Below, one piece after another: positions 36,979 to 46,953 of a DNA stretch of 64,000 nt. Origin of the DNA: an uncultured Campylobacter sp. GTDB taxonomy: Bacteria; Campylobacterota; Campylobacteria; Campylobacterales; Campylobacteraceae. The position numbers were made by a program, and so were the translations under genes. The stretch covers positions 17,508 through 81,507 of the forward strand of contig CAMCEN010000008.1 of NCBI GenBank assembly GCA_945873855.1. The letters are read 5' to 3'. Positions within the stretch are counted from its first letter, which is position 1, and every line of letters begins with the position of its first letter. The notes below the pieces were generated by a model that saw nothing but the letters and a program-made list of their open reading frames with translations, searched no databases and was not told the DNA's origin.

Positions 36979-38589
36979 GTGCGTATTTCTGATGGGCTTG
37001 ATTGCGCGAAGGCTAATAATTTTAGCTGCGTCAGTGCTGAGCTTAGTGCTTTTGAGCTTAGCTTTAATGCCTTAGAGCAAAGTAGCTCGCCAGCAGCTGG
37101 GGCTGTCAAAATGGCTCTAAACACGGCAAAAAAAGAGCTAAGCAGCGCTAGTTTAGAGGCTCTCTCGGTTGCGCTAGTTGCTTTTGAAAAAGAGCAAAAT
37201 CCTATTAATTATCAAGCTTTGATCAAAAACTTTGAAAAAAAGGTAATGCCTGCTTTTAGAGCCTTTGAGGCAGCTACGCCAAACGGCGAGATGGGCGAAT
37301 TACAGCTAGTGTATAAAAAGCTTTATGATACTTGGCAACGAAATGAACGCGTTGTAGGCGATCTAAGCTCTGCTCACTATGGCAAAATAGAAACTGCGAT
37401 GGCAATGTATAGACTAGCAATGCTAAATGAGCCTATGGATAGGGCTGCGATGAGCGAGCAAGTAGGGCTTATGAAGGGCTATTTGGCTGAGTTTTTAGCA
37501 GGCAAATACCAAAATGCAAGCAGCGAAAATGGCGGCGCAAGTGGGCTTTTAGCAGGACTTGCTGGGCTAAAAACCGCACTTCTTAATATAGGCAAGGATG
37601 ATAAAAAGGCTAAGGCCGAGATTCTTTCTTTTATCACGGCGTGGCCTGCTTTTGAGGGCGAAATTCGCACAAGAGATGCTGGGCTTTATAATAGAATTGA
37701 AAGTGATTTGCCTAGCATAGCAGCAAATCTAAGTGCTGGCAAAGCTAGCTTAGAGAGCATTATTTTGGGCATAGAAGCACTTGATTTAAACGCTGGATAT
37801 AATGCCATTGATGTAGCACTGGTGCTAATTAGAGAGGGCTTAGAGGCACTTTTAATCATAATTGCGCTTTTTGCGGCTTTAAAAACTAGCACAAAAGCTA
37901 AGGTTGCAATTAGCCTGGGTGCTGGGCTTGGAGTAGTGCTTAGCGTCGCTACTGCCGTGCTTTTAGCCACCTTGTTGCCACTTGATAATGCAGATGTTGA
38001 TAGAGAGATTTTAGAAGGCTTTGTAGGCATTGTGGCTGTGGGTGTGATGGTCTTTATCATCGCTTGGCTACATAGCAAATCTAGTGCAAAGGCTTGGGAG
38101 CAATTTGTGAAAAATCAAGCAAAAATTCTAGCTGGCGGTAGCGTGCTTTGCCTTGGTGGGCTTGCCTTTTTGGCTGTGTTTAGAGAGGGGGCTGAGACGA
38201 TTTTGTTCTATGCTGCAATGCTACCAAAGACTGAGATAGCGCACTTTAGCGGTGGTTTGGCACTTGGCGTTATAGTGCTAGGAATTTTTGCTTATTTTAT
38301 AGATTATATCACCAAAAAAATCCCTATGCGACATATTTTTAGAGTGATGAGTTTGCTACTTTATGCGCTAGGATTTAAGATTTTGGGTATGAGCGTTCAT
38401 GGACTTGAGCTTACTGGTGTGATTGATAGCACTATTATTTCAGCTTTGCCTAGCATTTCATTTATCGGCTTTTATAACAGCGTAGAGAGTATTAGCGCAC
38501 AAGTTTTTTATATCTTAGCAGTTTTAGCACTTTTTGCCTTTTCTAGCTTAAAAGAGCAAAAAAGCACGCTAAGAGTAGCTAGGGCGTAA
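36979..38589 (+). CDS. efeU: Ferrous/ferric iron permease EfeU (FTR1 family)
   Basis: The open frame from GTG 36979 encodes 536 aa: a periplasmic helical domain of about 270 residues, then seven membrane segments. Both iron-permeation motifs R-E-x-x-E are present: REGLE (285-289) and REGAE (402-406). The frame lacks a signal peptide because the natural start at 36900 is one base out of register at T8. As it stands, export would be impaired unless slippage restores the frame. E. coli K-12 efeU is also known to be cryptic because of a frameshift. Confidence 0.85.
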   Translation: MRISDGLDCAKANNFSCVSAELSAFELSFNALEQSSSPAAGAVKMALNTAKKELSSASLEALSVALVAFEKEQNPINYQALIKNFEKKVMPAFRAFEAATPNGEMGELQLVYKKLYDTWQRNERVVGDLSSAHYGKIETAMAMYRLAMLNEPMDRAAMSEQVGLMKGYLAEFLAGKYQNASSENGGASGLLAGLAGLKTALLNIGKDDKKAKAEILSFITAWPAFEGEIRTRDAGLYNRIESDLPSIAANLSAGKASLESIILGIEALDLNAGYNAIDVALVLIREGLEALLIIIALFAALKTSTKAKVAISLGAGLGVVLSVATAVLLATLLPLDNADVDREILEGFVGIVAVGVMVFIIAWLHSKSSAKAWEQFVKNQAKILAGGSVLCLGGLAFLAVFREGAETILFYAAMLPKTEIAHFSGGLALGVIVLGIFAYFIDYITKKIPMRHIFRVMSLLLYALGFKILGMSVHGLELTGVIDSTIISALPSISFIGFYNSVESISAQVFYILAVLALFAFSSLKEQKSTLRVARA

Positions 38590-38600
38590 AACTCTGCTAG

Positions 38601-38616
38601 GGAATTCTAGAATTCC
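38601..38616. repeat. Exact GGAATTCTAGAATTCC palindrome after efeU
   Basis: A perfect 16-mer with flanking GG/CC and CTAG, 12 bp after the efeU stop. It could form a six-pair hairpin with a CTAG loop in RNA. No T-run follows directly, so terminator function is uncertain. Confidence 0.8.
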
Positions 38617-38719
38617 CTAGCGTTTTACTATTTTTTTAATAAAAAAACCAAATTTTGGTAAATTCGTAACAATTAAAACTTAAAATTTATCTTTACTTAC
38701 TCAATCAAGGCAAAATTTG

Positions 38720-38728
38720 TGTTATAAT
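38720..38728 (+). promoter_or_regulatory. Extended -10 promoter of ilvB
   Basis: TGTTATAAT at 38720-38728, 29 bp before the ilvB ATG. AATTTGTGTTATAATTTT is shared letter for letter with the aroB promoter. No leader peptide rich in branched-chain codons is seen in the short 5' region, so attenuation is unlikely. Confidence 0.72.
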
Positions 38729-38757
38729 TTTGCGATATTTTTTATGAGGCAAAAATA

Positions 38758-40449
38758 ATGAAAAAGTTAAACGGCTCACAAATGATAAGCGAAGCACTTC
38801 ACGCTGAGGGCGTAGAGGTAGTATTTGGCTATCCAGGCGGTGCAGCGTTAAATATCTATGATGAAACATATAAGCAAGATTATTTTACTCACATTCTAGC
38901 TCGCCACGAACAAGGTGCTGTTCACGCAGCTGATGGCTACGCTAGGGCTTCTGGCAAGGTTGGCGTTGCTTTTGTAACCAGCGGTCCAGGCTTTACAAAC
39001 GCTGTTACAGCAATAGCTACTGCGTATTGCGATAGCGTGCCTTTGGTGCTAATAAGCGGTCAGGTGGCTTTGCCACTTGTTGGTTCTGATGCTTTTCAAG
39101 AAATAGATGCGGTAGGAATCTCTCGCCCTTGCACTAAGCATAACTTTTTGGTAAAAAGCATAGATGAATTGCCAAAAATCCTAAAACAAGCCTTTTATAT
39201 AGCTCGCTCAGGTCGCCCAGGCCCAGTTCATGTAGATATCCCAAAGGACATCACGGCAGCAGTTGGTGAGTTTATATATCCAGAAGATATTTATATGCAA
39301 ACCTATAAGCCAACTCTAAAAGGTCATCCATATCAAATAAAAAAAGCTTGTGAAGCTATAAAAGAGGCAAAAAGACCGATTGCTTACATAGGCGGTGGAG
39401 CTATTAGTTCTGGTGCTAGCGAGCTTGTTAGGGAATTTGTAGAAAAAACCGGCATGCCAGTAGTGCAAACTCTAATGGCACTTGGCGTAGTAGATGCTAA
39501 TGATGAAAGAAACCTTGGAATGGTAGGTATGCACGGCAGCTACGCAGCAAATATGGCTTTAAGCGAGGCTGATTTAATAATCGCACTTGGCGCAAGATTT
39601 GATGATAGAGTTACTGGAAATGTAAAAGAGTTTGCCAAATCAGCAAAGATAATTCATATAGACATAGACCCAGCAAGCATAGATAAAATCATACACTCAG
39701 ACTATCCTATCGTTGGCGATCTAGCTAGCGTGCTAGAACAAGTGCTAGAAAAGCTCTCTTGCGATAAAGAAGCTCTAAAGCCTTGGCTAGAGCAAATAAA
39801 AGTATACAATAACCTTCATCCACTAAGCTACACAGATAGCAAAGATGGAGAGGCTCTAAAGCCTCAGTGGGTAATACAAGAACTTAGCAATACTCTACCA
39901 AAAGATGCTATAATAGCAACCGATGTTGGTCAGCATCAAATGTGGACAGCGCAGTTTTTTAAGTTTTGCCGTCCTAGAGCCTTGCTTACATCAGGTGGGC
40001 TTGGTACTATGGGCTTTGGCTTGCCAGCTGCTATGGGTGCTGCTTGGGCTGTAGATGATAAAAAAACCCCAGTTGTCGCAATCAGCGGTGATGGCGGCGT
40101 GCTAATGAATATCCAAGAGCTAATGACACTAAGCGAACATGGTAAAAGAGTGATAAATATCGTGCTAAATAATAACTTTTTAGGTATGGTGCGTCAGTGG
40201 CAAAGTCTATTTTATGACAGCAGGCTCTCAAGCGTAGATCTAGCAAAACAACCTGATTTTGTAATGCTAGCAAAAGCTTTTGGGCTAGAAGGATATAGCG
40301 TGAGCGATAAAGTAGGTTTTAAAAACGCGCTTGAAGCTGCACTAAAAAGCGATAAAAGCTGCGTGATAGAAGTAAAAATCGAGCGTTTTGAAAATGTCCT
40401 TCCTATGGTAGCACCTGGTGCTGCTATATATAATATGGTTTTGGAGTAG
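38758..40449 (+). CDS. ilvB: Acetolactate synthase, large subunit
   Basis: A 563-aa thiamine-diphosphate enzyme, first common step of valine, leucine and isoleucine synthesis. The ThDP activating glutamate is in ARHEQGAVHAADGYAR, the FAD-binding middle domain has IALGARFDDRVTG, and the metal and diphosphate site is GDGGVLMNIQELMT followed by NNNFLGMVRQWQ. Coupled to ilvH (three-base gap) and then lpxD. The same enzyme is often called ilvI in Campylobacter. Confidence 0.95.
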   Translation: MKKLNGSQMISEALHAEGVEVVFGYPGGAALNIYDETYKQDYFTHILARHEQGAVHAADGYARASGKVGVAFVTSGPGFTNAVTAIATAYCDSVPLVLISGQVALPLVGSDAFQEIDAVGISRPCTKHNFLVKSIDELPKILKQAFYIARSGRPGPVHVDIPKDITAAVGEFIYPEDIYMQTYKPTLKGHPYQIKKACEAIKEAKRPIAYIGGGAISSGASELVREFVEKTGMPVVQTLMALGVVDANDERNLGMVGMHGSYAANMALSEADLIIALGARFDDRVTGNVKEFAKSAKIIHIDIDPASIDKIIHSDYPIVGDLASVLEQVLEKLSCDKEALKPWLEQIKVYNNLHPLSYTDSKDGEALKPQWVIQELSNTLPKDAIIATDVGQHQMWTAQFFKFCRPRALLTSGGLGTMGFGLPAAMGAAWAVDDKKTPVVAISGDGGVLMNIQELMTLSEHGKRVINIVLNNNFLGMVRQWQSLFYDSRLSSVDLAKQPDFVMLAKAFGLEGYSVSDKVGFKNALEAALKSDKSCVIEVKIERFENVLPMVAPGAAIYNMVLE

Positions 40450-40452
40450 GTT

Positions 40453-40914
40453 ATGCGTAGAGTAATTTCAGTAATCGTGCTAAACGAACACGGCGTGCTT
40501 TCACGCATTGTAGGACTTTTTAGTGGTCGTGGATATAATATAGAAAGCCTTACTGTTGCCCCAGTGCCAAATAGCGAGTTTTCACGCATAAATATAGTTA
40601 CAATCGGTGATGAGCATACAATCGAGCAAATCATCAAGCAGCTTCACAAGCTCATTTCTACTTATAAAGTAATAGATAGTGGAGAGTTTGTAGAGCGTGA
40701 AATGGTGCTATTAAAAATCTCTTTAAATGAGGATTTCTCAGGGCTTGATGCGATACTAAAAAGCGCAAATGGCACAGTAACTAGCTCAAATGAGGATTAT
40801 ATAATAGTAATGGCATGTGATAAGGCTGATCGCATAGAAAACTTTATAAAGGTAATGAAAAAATACAACCCTTCTCAAATCGTGCGCTCAGGGTCAGTGA
40901 TGATGGAGTTGTGA
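40453..40914 (+). CDS. ilvH: Acetolactate synthase, small regulatory subunit
   Basis: A 153-aa subunit with an N-terminal ACT domain (RVISVIVLNEHGVLSRIVGL, SGRGYNIESLTVAP) that binds valine for feedback inhibition and activates the large subunit. Its stop overlaps the lpxD start by four bases. Confidence 0.95.
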   Translation: MRRVISVIVLNEHGVLSRIVGLFSGRGYNIESLTVAPVPNSEFSRINIVTIGDEHTIEQIIKQLHKLISTYKVIDSGEFVEREMVLLKISLNEDFSGLDAILKSANGTVTSSNEDYIIVMACDKADRIENFIKVMKKYNPSQIVRSGSVMMEL

Positions 40915-41870
40915 TGCTTTTAAGTAGTATATATAAAATTTTAGGACAAAACCAACCAGCTGGATATGAACTAGACATCTCAGGTCTAAACTCACTAAAA
41001 AAAGCAGGTGCTCATGAGCTCTCATACTGTGATGGCGAGGCAAATGTTAAGGACTTAGAGGGCTCAAATGCTGGGGCTATTTTGGTGCGCCAAGAGCATG
41101 CTAATTTAGTAAAAAACCACGCTATAATTAGCAAAAATCCGCATTTAGATTTTGCTAATATTTCAGCGTTTTTTGCTAAACCGCTTTTTGAGGATAAGCA
41201 TCCAGCCCAAATAGCTAGTAGCGCAAAGGTTATGGAAAATGTCCACATAGGCTCAGGTGTGATGATAGGTGAAAATGTCATCATCATGCCAGGCTGCTAC
41301 ATCGGCGATAATGTTTATATCGGCCGTGGCACGCTAATTCATCCAAATGTAGTTATATACAATAATAGCAAAATCGGCGAGAACTGTATCATAAACGCAA
41401 ATGCAGTAATCGGCTCAGATGGCTTTGGCTACGCTCACACCCCAGATGGCAAACATGTAAAAATCCACCACAACGGCAATGTAATAATCGGCAACCATGT
41501 AGAAATCGGAGCTTGTACTACTATTGATCGTGGAGTTTTTGATAGCACCGTTATAGCAGATCATTGTAAAATCGATAATCTAGTCCAAATCGGTCACAAC
41601 TGCGAGCTTGGCTTTGGTACGATTTTGGTATCACAAGTAGGGCTTTCTGGCTCGTCAGTTCTAGGGCGAAATGTAGTAATGGGCGGTCAAGCAGGCACCA
41701 AAGGGCACATTCGCATAGGTGATTTTGTCCAGTGTGCTGCTAGAACTGGAGTTAGCAAGGATCTGCCAGATAATAGTGGCGAGTATGCAGGTCATCCTAT
41801 AATGCCGCTAAAAGAGTGGTTTAAGCTCCAAGCCAAGATTATAAGGTTTTTTAAAAAAGAGAGCAAGTAG
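40911..41870 (+). CDS. lpxD: UDP-3-O-acylglucosamine N-acyltransferase LpxD
   Basis: A 319-aa left-handed beta-helix acyltransferase of lipid A synthesis. An N-terminal uridine-binding domain of about 100 residues is followed by hexapeptide repeats (IGSGVMIGENVIIMPGCYIG and on) and the catalytic-histidine region KIHHNGNVIIGNHVEIGACT. Linked to ilvBH as in C. jejuni. Ends KLQAKIIRFFKKESK, helical and basic. A hairpin made of two palindrome halves follows eight bases after the stop. Confidence 0.94.
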   Translation: MMLLSSIYKILGQNQPAGYELDISGLNSLKKAGAHELSYCDGEANVKDLEGSNAGAILVRQEHANLVKNHAIISKNPHLDFANISAFFAKPLFEDKHPAQIASSAKVMENVHIGSGVMIGENVIIMPGCYIGDNVYIGRGTLIHPNVVIYNNSKIGENCIINANAVIGSDGFGYAHTPDGKHVKIHHNGNVIIGNHVEIGACTTIDRGVFDSTVIADHCKIDNLVQIGHNCELGFGTILVSQVGLSGSSVLGRNVVMGGQAGTKGHIRIGDFVQCAARTGVSKDLPDNSGEYAGHPIMPLKEWFKLQAKIIRFFKKESK

Positions 41871-41877
41871 GCTTTAT

Positions 41878-41907
41878 GGAATTCTAGATATTTTATTCTA
41901 GAATTCC
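41878..41907 (+). terminator. Terminator-like hairpin made from palindrome halves, after lpxD
   Basis: GGAATTCTAGA (41878-41888), loop TATTTTAT, TCTAGAATTCC (41897-41907): eleven perfect pairs. It is followed by further palindrome copies rather than a T-run. An analogous hairpin lies after rpoD (46568-46602). The two halves of the palindrome split by a T/A loop could serve as a transcription end. Confidence 0.5.
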
Positions 41908-42007
41908 CTAGAAAAATGAGTTTAAATCTAGAATTCCCTATCTAGAATTCCCTGTAATTTCTAGGAATTCTAGATTTGAACTTAAACTTAAATTTAAAGG
42001 AGAAAAT

Positions 42008-44560
42008 ATGAGTTTTTTTGACTCTTACAATGCACATGTTGCCGAGCGCGCTACCTTGGGTATCCCACCACTAGCTTTAAATAAAGAGCAAGTTAGAGAA
42101 GTTTGCGAGCTTCTTAAAAAAAGCCCAAGCAAAGAACTAGTTGATTTACTAGCAAACCGTGTAAATCCAGGCGTAGATGAGGGCGCAAAGGTTAAGGCTG
42201 AGTTTTTAAATGAAATCATCAACCACGACCTAAAATGCGAGCTAATCAGCAAAACTGACGCTATAAAAATGCTAGAGCCTATGCTAGGCGGATATAGCGT
42301 GATCGTGCTAGTTGCTAGTCTAAAAAGCAGCGATGAGAGCGTAGCAAAAGCAGCTGCTGATGTGCTAAAAAATACTATTTTTGTTCATGATTATTTTAAC
42401 GATGTAGCTCGCCTTGCAAAAGAGGGCAACGCAAACGCTAAAAGCGTGATCGAGAGCTGGGCAAATGCTGAGTGGTTTAAAGCAAGAGCTGATATACCTG
42501 AAAAAATCGAAGGCATAGTTTTCAAAGTGCCAGGCGAGACAAACACAGATGATCTAAGCCCAGCAGGCGATGCTTTTACTCGCTCAGATATCCCACTACA
42601 CGCAAACGCAATGCTTGGCAAACGCCAACCAGGTAGCCTAGAGAAAATCGCTGAGCTTAAAAAAAGCGGCCGTGAAGTAATCTATGTAGGCGATGTGGTA
42701 GGAACTGGTTCTAGCCGTAAATCAGCTACAAACTCTATTCAATGGCATATCGGCCGTGAAATTCCAGGAATTCCAAACAAAAAAACAGGTGGTGTGATCC
42801 TTGGTAGCATCATCGCTCCAATTTTCTTTAACACAAATGAAGATAGTGGTGCGCTGCCTATTATCGTTGATGTTGATGGACTTGAGATGGGTGATGAGAT
42901 CACTATTTATCCACTAAAAGGCGAGATTCACAAAAACGGAAGTTGTGTAAAAACATTTAAATTAGAGCCAAATACTCTAAAAGATGAAGTAAAAGCAGGT
43001 GGTAGAATTCCTCTAATCATCGCTAGAAGCCTATGTAATAAAGCAAGAGCTGAGCTTGGGCTAGGTGCTGAGGATATCTTTATCAAACCAGAAGAGCCAA
43101 AAAACATTGATAATAGCGCAGGCTACACACTAGCGCAAAAAATGGTAGGCCGCGCATGTGGGCTTGATGGTGTTCGCCCTGGTATGTATGTAGAGCCAAT
43201 TACTTCAACCGTGGGCTCACAAGATACTACTGGACCTATGACAAGAGATGAGATTAAAGAGCTTGCTAGCCTTGGCTTTAGCGCAGATTTCGTGCTACAA
43301 AGCTTCTGTCACACAGCAGCATATCCAAAACCAAGCGACGCACTAACTCACAAAACCTTGCCTGATTTCATGACAAGCCGTGGTGGCGTGGCACTTCGCC
43401 CAGGCGATGGTGTTATCCACAGCTGGCTAAACCGTATGGTGCTACCTGATACAGTAGGAACTGGCGGTGACTCACATACACGCTTCCCGATAGGCATTAG
43501 CTTCCCAGCTGGTTCTGGTCTAGTAGCCTTTGCTGCAGTTCTAGGCTCTATGCCACTAAATATGCCTGAGAGCGTGCTAGTTAGATTTAGTGGAAAAATG
43601 CAACCAGGTATCACTCTAAGAGACCTTGTAAATGCTATCCCATACTACGCTATCAAAAAAGGCCTACTAACAGTAGAGAAAAAAGGTAAAATCAATGTAT
43701 TTGCTGGCAAAGTACTTGAAATCGAGGGCTTGCCTGATCTAAAAGTAGAACAAGCATTTGAGCTAAGCGATGCCTCAGCTGAGCGTTCAGCAGCGGCTTG
43801 CGCTATTGCGCTAAATAAAGAGCCAGTAATCGAGTATCTAAAAAGCAATATCGCACTAATCGATGCTATGGTAGCTGATGGATATGAGGATAAAGAGACT
43901 TTACTTCGCCGTAAAGGCAAAATGGAGGAGTGGCTAGCAAAACCAGAGCTTATGAAAGCTGATAGCAATGCTAAATACCACACTGTAATTGAAATCAATA
44001 TGGATGAGATCACTGAGCCAATTTTAGCTTGTCCAAACGACCCAGATGATGTGGCAACTCTAAGTGAAATTCTAAATGATCCAAAACGCCCTAAAAATAT
44101 AGATGAAGTTTTTGTAGGTAGCTGTATGACAAATATCGGCCACTACCGCGCTCTTGGTGCTGTGCTAAATGGAGAAGGGCAAGTGCCTGCTCGCCTTTGG
44201 GTAGCACCTCCAACTCGCATGGACGAGGCTCAACTAAAAGCTGAAGGCGTGTATTCGCAATTTGGCGCAGCAGGCGCTAGAATGGAGCTTCCAGGCTGCT
44301 CACTATGTATGGGTAACCAAGCAAGGGTGCGTGATAATGCTGTTGTGTTCTCAACTTCAACTCGCAACTTTGATAATCGCATGGGTATGGGAGCAAAAGT
44401 TTACCTCGGCTCAGCTGAGCTAGCAGCAGTTTGTGCTATGCTAGGACGCTTGCCAAGTAAAGAAGAGTATCTAAAAATCGTGCCAGAAAAACTAGCTGGT
44501 AAAGAAAGCGATATTTACAAATACCTAAATTTCAATTTGATCGATAACTTCAAATTGTAA
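42008..44560 (+). CDS. acnB: Aconitate hydratase B / 2-methylisocitrate dehydratase
   Basis: An 850-aa AcnB-type aconitase of the citric acid cycle. The N-terminal HEAT-like domain (residues 1-160) and early swivel domain ([28 protein letters not shown]) show the B-form order. The cluster cysteines lie in [13 protein letters not shown] and [10 protein letters not shown] near the C-terminus. AAAGGAGAAAAT precedes the ATG. The upstream 137 bp is repeat DNA, and I see no clear promoter there. Confidence 0.96.
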   Translation: MSFFDSYNAHVAERATLGIPPLALNKEQVREVCELLKKSPSKELVDLLANRVNPGVDEGAKVKAEFLNEIINHDLKCELISKTDAIKMLEPMLGGYSVIVLVASLKSSDESVAKAAADVLKNTIFVHDYFNDVARLAKEGNANAKSVIESWANAEWFKARADIPEKIEGIVFKVPGETNTDDLSPAGDAFTRSDIPLHANAMLGKRQPGSLEKIAELKKSGREVIYVGDVVGTGSSRKSATNSIQWHIGREIPGIPNKKTGGVILGSIIAPIFFNTNEDSGALPIIVDVDGLEMGDEITIYPLKGEIHKNGSCVKTFKLEPNTLKDEVKAGGRIPLIIARSLCNKARAELGLGAEDIFIKPEEPKNIDNSAGYTLAQKMVGRACGLDGVRPGMYVEPITSTVGSQDTTGPMTRDEIKELASLGFSADFVLQSFCHTAAYPKPSDALTHKTLPDFMTSRGGVALRPGDGVIHSWLNRMVLPDTVGTGGDSHTRFPIGISFPAGSGLVAFAAVLGSMPLNMPESVLVRFSGKMQPGITLRDLVNAIPYYAIKKGLLTVEKKGKINVFAGKVLEIEGLPDLKVEQAFELSDASAERSAAACAIALNKEPVIEYLKSNIALIDAMVADGYEDKETLLRRKGKMEEWLAKPELMKADSNAKYHTVIEINMDEITEPILACPNDPDDVATLSEILNDPKRPKNIDEVFVGSCMTNIGHYRALGAVLNGEGQVPARLWVAPPTRMDEAQLKAEGVYSQFGAAGARMELPGCSLCMGNQARVRDNAVVFSTSTRNFDNRMGMGAKVYLGSAELAAVCAMLGRLPSKEEYLKIVPEKLAGKESDIYKYLNFNLIDNFKL

Positions 44561-44600
44561 TTATTACTTTTTTATAAAGGAATTCTAGAATTCTTACTTA

Positions 44601-44616
44601 GGAATTCTAGAATTCC
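44601..44616. repeat. Exact palindrome between acnB and rpoD
   Basis: A perfect GGAATTCTAGAATTCC at 44601-44616, preceded by an imperfect copy (44579-44594). It lies 40-55 bp after the acnB stop and about 45 bp before the rpoD -10 box. Confidence 0.8.
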
Positions 44617-44662
44617 TAAGCACTCTCAAAGCATTTTACAGCAAACTTTAAAAAAATTTCGG

Positions 44663-44668
44663 TATAAT
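44663..44668 (+). promoter_or_regulatory. Promoter -10 box of rpoD
   Basis: TATAAT at 44663-44668, 31 bp before the rpoD ATG, which is preceded by AAAGGAG. There is no TG extension here (CGGTATAAT). Confidence 0.6.
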
Positions 44669-44698
44669 ACGCTCTTTTTTATTCGCAAAGGAGCAAAA

Positions 44699-46558
44699 AT
44701 GGGCGTAAAAGAACTCACAAATGCCATAGAAGAGCTGTTTGCTGAAAACTCAAAAGCTTATATAACTTTTGAAAAGCTAATCCGTCTTTTTGACAAAACC
44801 CCAAGTGCTGCACAAATCACCAAAATAATGGGCTTTATGGAAAAATACAAAGTCAAGCTAATTAGTGCCGCAGAAGCTACAAAGCTAAAAGACGCAATGG
44901 CACTAAAAAAATCTAGCACCAAGAAAAAAAGCCAAGAAGAAGAAACTGAATTTGACCTAAACACAGAAAGCGACCTGCTTGAGTGGTCTCGTTCTGATTC
45001 GCCTGTGCGAATTTACCTTCGTGAAATGGGTGCTATTGCCTTGCTTAGCAAAGAAGAAGAAATAGAAATCAGCAAAAAAATAGAATTAGGTGAAGATACC
45101 ATAATAGACGCATTTTGCTCAGTGCCGTATCTAATAGAGTTTATTCTAAGCTACAAAGAAGCTCTAATAAATCGTGAAAGGCGCGTAAAAGAGCTATTTA
45201 AAAGCTTTGATGAGGATGAAGAAGGCGAAGATAATGACGAGGATGAAGAGTCTAATGACGACTACGAGAGCGGCGATGAAGCCCAAAAAGCAAAGGCTAA
45301 TAAGCTAAAAAAACAAGACAAAAGAGCTGAGAAGGTAGAAATCAGCTTTAAAGCCTTAGAAAAAGCAAAAAAAGAGTGGATAAAAACCATGCCTACTACC
45401 AAGTTAAGCGAAAAAGACGATAGTGATATCGCTGCTAAGCTAGCCCTTGCTTTTAAGAAAAAAGTGCTAAAAGAAAAGCTAGTTGACCTAGGGCCCACAA
45501 GCAAACTAATAAATGAAATCGTCCGCTCTATAGAAACTGCGCTAAAAAGCGATGTGGACTTTAAAAAAGACCTTCAAAGTCTAGAATACCGCTTAAATCT
45601 ATGCAATGACAAACTGCGCGCAAACCACGTAGCTTTGCTAAAAGATATCACAAAGCTAAGCAAAGAAGAGATTTTAGCGCGTGTGCCTGAGGCTACGATG
45701 GTAAGCACTTATATGGATATCCAAAAATTATTTCGCACAAAAGAGGCTAGCCAAACTGGCTTTGATCTAGACCAAGAAGAGCTAAAAATAGTCCTTGATC
45801 AAATCAAGCGTGGCAAAAACATAAGCGATAGTGCCAAGGGTAAAATGGCTCGTGCTAACTTGCGCCTAGTAGTTAGCATCGCTAAACGCTTCACAAATCG
45901 TGGTTTGCCGTTTTTGGATCTAATCCAAGAAGGAAATATCGGCCTTATGAAGGCTATTGATAAGTTTGAGTATAGAAAGGGCTATAAGTTCTCAACCTAC
46001 GCTACATGGTGGATACGCCAAGCTATCAGTCGCGCAATCGCTGATCAAGCACGCACTATTCGCATCCCTATCCACATGATAGAGACGATAAATAAAATCA
46101 ACAAAATCACTCGCTCATATATCCAAGAGCACGGCAAAGAGCCAAGCATAGAAGAAATCGCCGCTGAAATCAATCTAAGCGTGGACAAAGTCAAGCAAGT
46201 AATCAAAATCACAAAAGAGCCAATCAGCCTAGAAGCCCCTATTGGCAATGAAGATGATGGCAAATATGGAGATTTTGTAGAGGATAAAACCTCAGTTAGC
46301 CCTCTAGAGCAGATCCTAAAAGATGATCTAAGAGAGCAAATCGATAAAGTCCTAGCCCAGCTAAATCCTAGAGAGCGTGAGGTTATAAAAATGCGCTTTG
46401 GCTTGCTTGAGGATCAAAGCGACCTAACACTTGAAGAAATCGGCAAGGCTGAAAATATAACCAGAGAGCGTGTGCGCCAGATTGAGAGCTCGGCTATCAA
46501 AAAACTTCGCTATCCAAAGTTTGGCAAAGAGCTTAAAAAATATGTCCACGGAGACTAA
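44699..46558 (+). CDS. rpoD: RNA polymerase primary sigma factor RpoD (sigma-70)
   Basis: A 619-aa primary sigma. Region 1.1 begins [15 protein letters not shown], region 1.2 [16 protein letters not shown], followed by an acidic nonconserved insert (about 170-205, very rich in Asp and Glu). Region 2 is [20 protein letters not shown] and [17 protein letters not shown], and region 4 helix-turn-helix [20 protein letters not shown]. All regions are intact. Confidence 0.97.
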   Translation: MGVKELTNAIEELFAENSKAYITFEKLIRLFDKTPSAAQITKIMGFMEKYKVKLISAAEATKLKDAMALKKSSTKKKSQEEETEFDLNTESDLLEWSRSDSPVRIYLREMGAIALLSKEEEIEISKKIELGEDTIIDAFCSVPYLIEFILSYKEALINRERRVKELFKSFDEDEEGEDNDEDEESNDDYESGDEAQKAKANKLKKQDKRAEKVEISFKALEKAKKEWIKTMPTTKLSEKDDSDIAAKLALAFKKKVLKEKLVDLGPTSKLINEIVRSIETALKSDVDFKKDLQSLEYRLNLCNDKLRANHVALLKDITKLSKEEILARVPEATMVSTYMDIQKLFRTKEASQTGFDLDQEELKIVLDQIKRGKNISDSAKGKMARANLRLVVSIAKRFTNRGLPFLDLIQEGNIGLMKAIDKFEYRKGYKFSTYATWWIRQAISRAIADQARTIRIPIHMIETINKINKITRSYIQEHGKEPSIEEIAAEINLSVDKVKQVIKITKEPISLEAPIGNEDDGKYGDFVEDKTSVSPLEQILKDDLREQIDKVLAQLNPREREVIKMRFGLLEDQSDLTLEEIGKAENITRERVRQIESSAIKKLRYPKFGKELKKYVHGD

Positions 46559-46947
46559 AACTACTATAGGGAATTCTAGATATTATTTTTCTAGAATTCC
46601 CTGCGGTAAAATCTAGAATTCCTAAGCTTTGTAGCTAGAGTTTTGGTCTAGGAATTCTAGATTTTCTTAATAGCTACAATAAAACCACTTATTCTTTAAT
46701 GCGCTACTTAAAGCATAGTATGGCAAGCAAAAGCAGATATAATATACAAAGTATAAATCTAGAATTCCTAGTGGCAATGTTGTATTATTTTACGCATATT
46801 AGCACTTGTTTTTAGTATCAAACAGAATTCCTAAGTCAAATTTTAATTCCAGAATTCTCAAAATTGTGGTGTTGGATTTTTGAATTTATAGAAGTGACAA
46901 AGGGTTAAAATCTACTAAATAAACTCTAAAATCTATAATTTTAGAGT
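46559..46947. other. Intergenic region between rpoD and the convergent lipoprotein gene
   Basis: About 390 bp without a protein gene. It holds the hairpin after rpoD, two palindrome clusters (46605-46665 and 46758-46770), an isolated TATAAT (46738-46743) on the plus strand and a perfect 16-pair hairpin at the right edge. Taken together, the last two could delimit a small RNA of about 200 nt. Confidence 0.5.
46568..46602 (+). terminator. Terminator-like palindrome hairpin after rpoD
   Basis: AGGGAATTCTAGA (46568-46580), a nine-base loop TATTATTTT, and TCTAGAATTCCCT (46590-46602) pair perfectly over 13 bases, ten bases after the rpoD stop. There is no downstream T-run, but the loop is T-rich. 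Confidence 0.5.
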
Positions 46948-46953
46948 TTATTT
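46750..46953 (+). ncRNA. Candidate small RNA in the rpoD downstream gap
   Basis: Predicted only from a plus-strand TATAAT box at 46738-46743 with no gene behind it, and the perfect hairpin 46917-46953 as its possible end. The sequence between is AT-rich and includes palindrome halves. I recognise no known RNA family. The hairpin may instead serve only the lipoprotein operon on the other strand. Confidence 0.25.
46917..46953. terminator. Perfect 16-pair hairpin at the 3' end of the lipoprotein gene
   Basis: AAATAAACTCTAAAAT (46917-46932), loop CTATA, ATTTTAGAGTTTATTT (46938-46953), fully self-complementary. It overlaps the lipoprotein stop codon (46948-46950) on the minus strand. Because of its A- and T-rich ends it could work in both directions. 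Confidence 0.7.
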
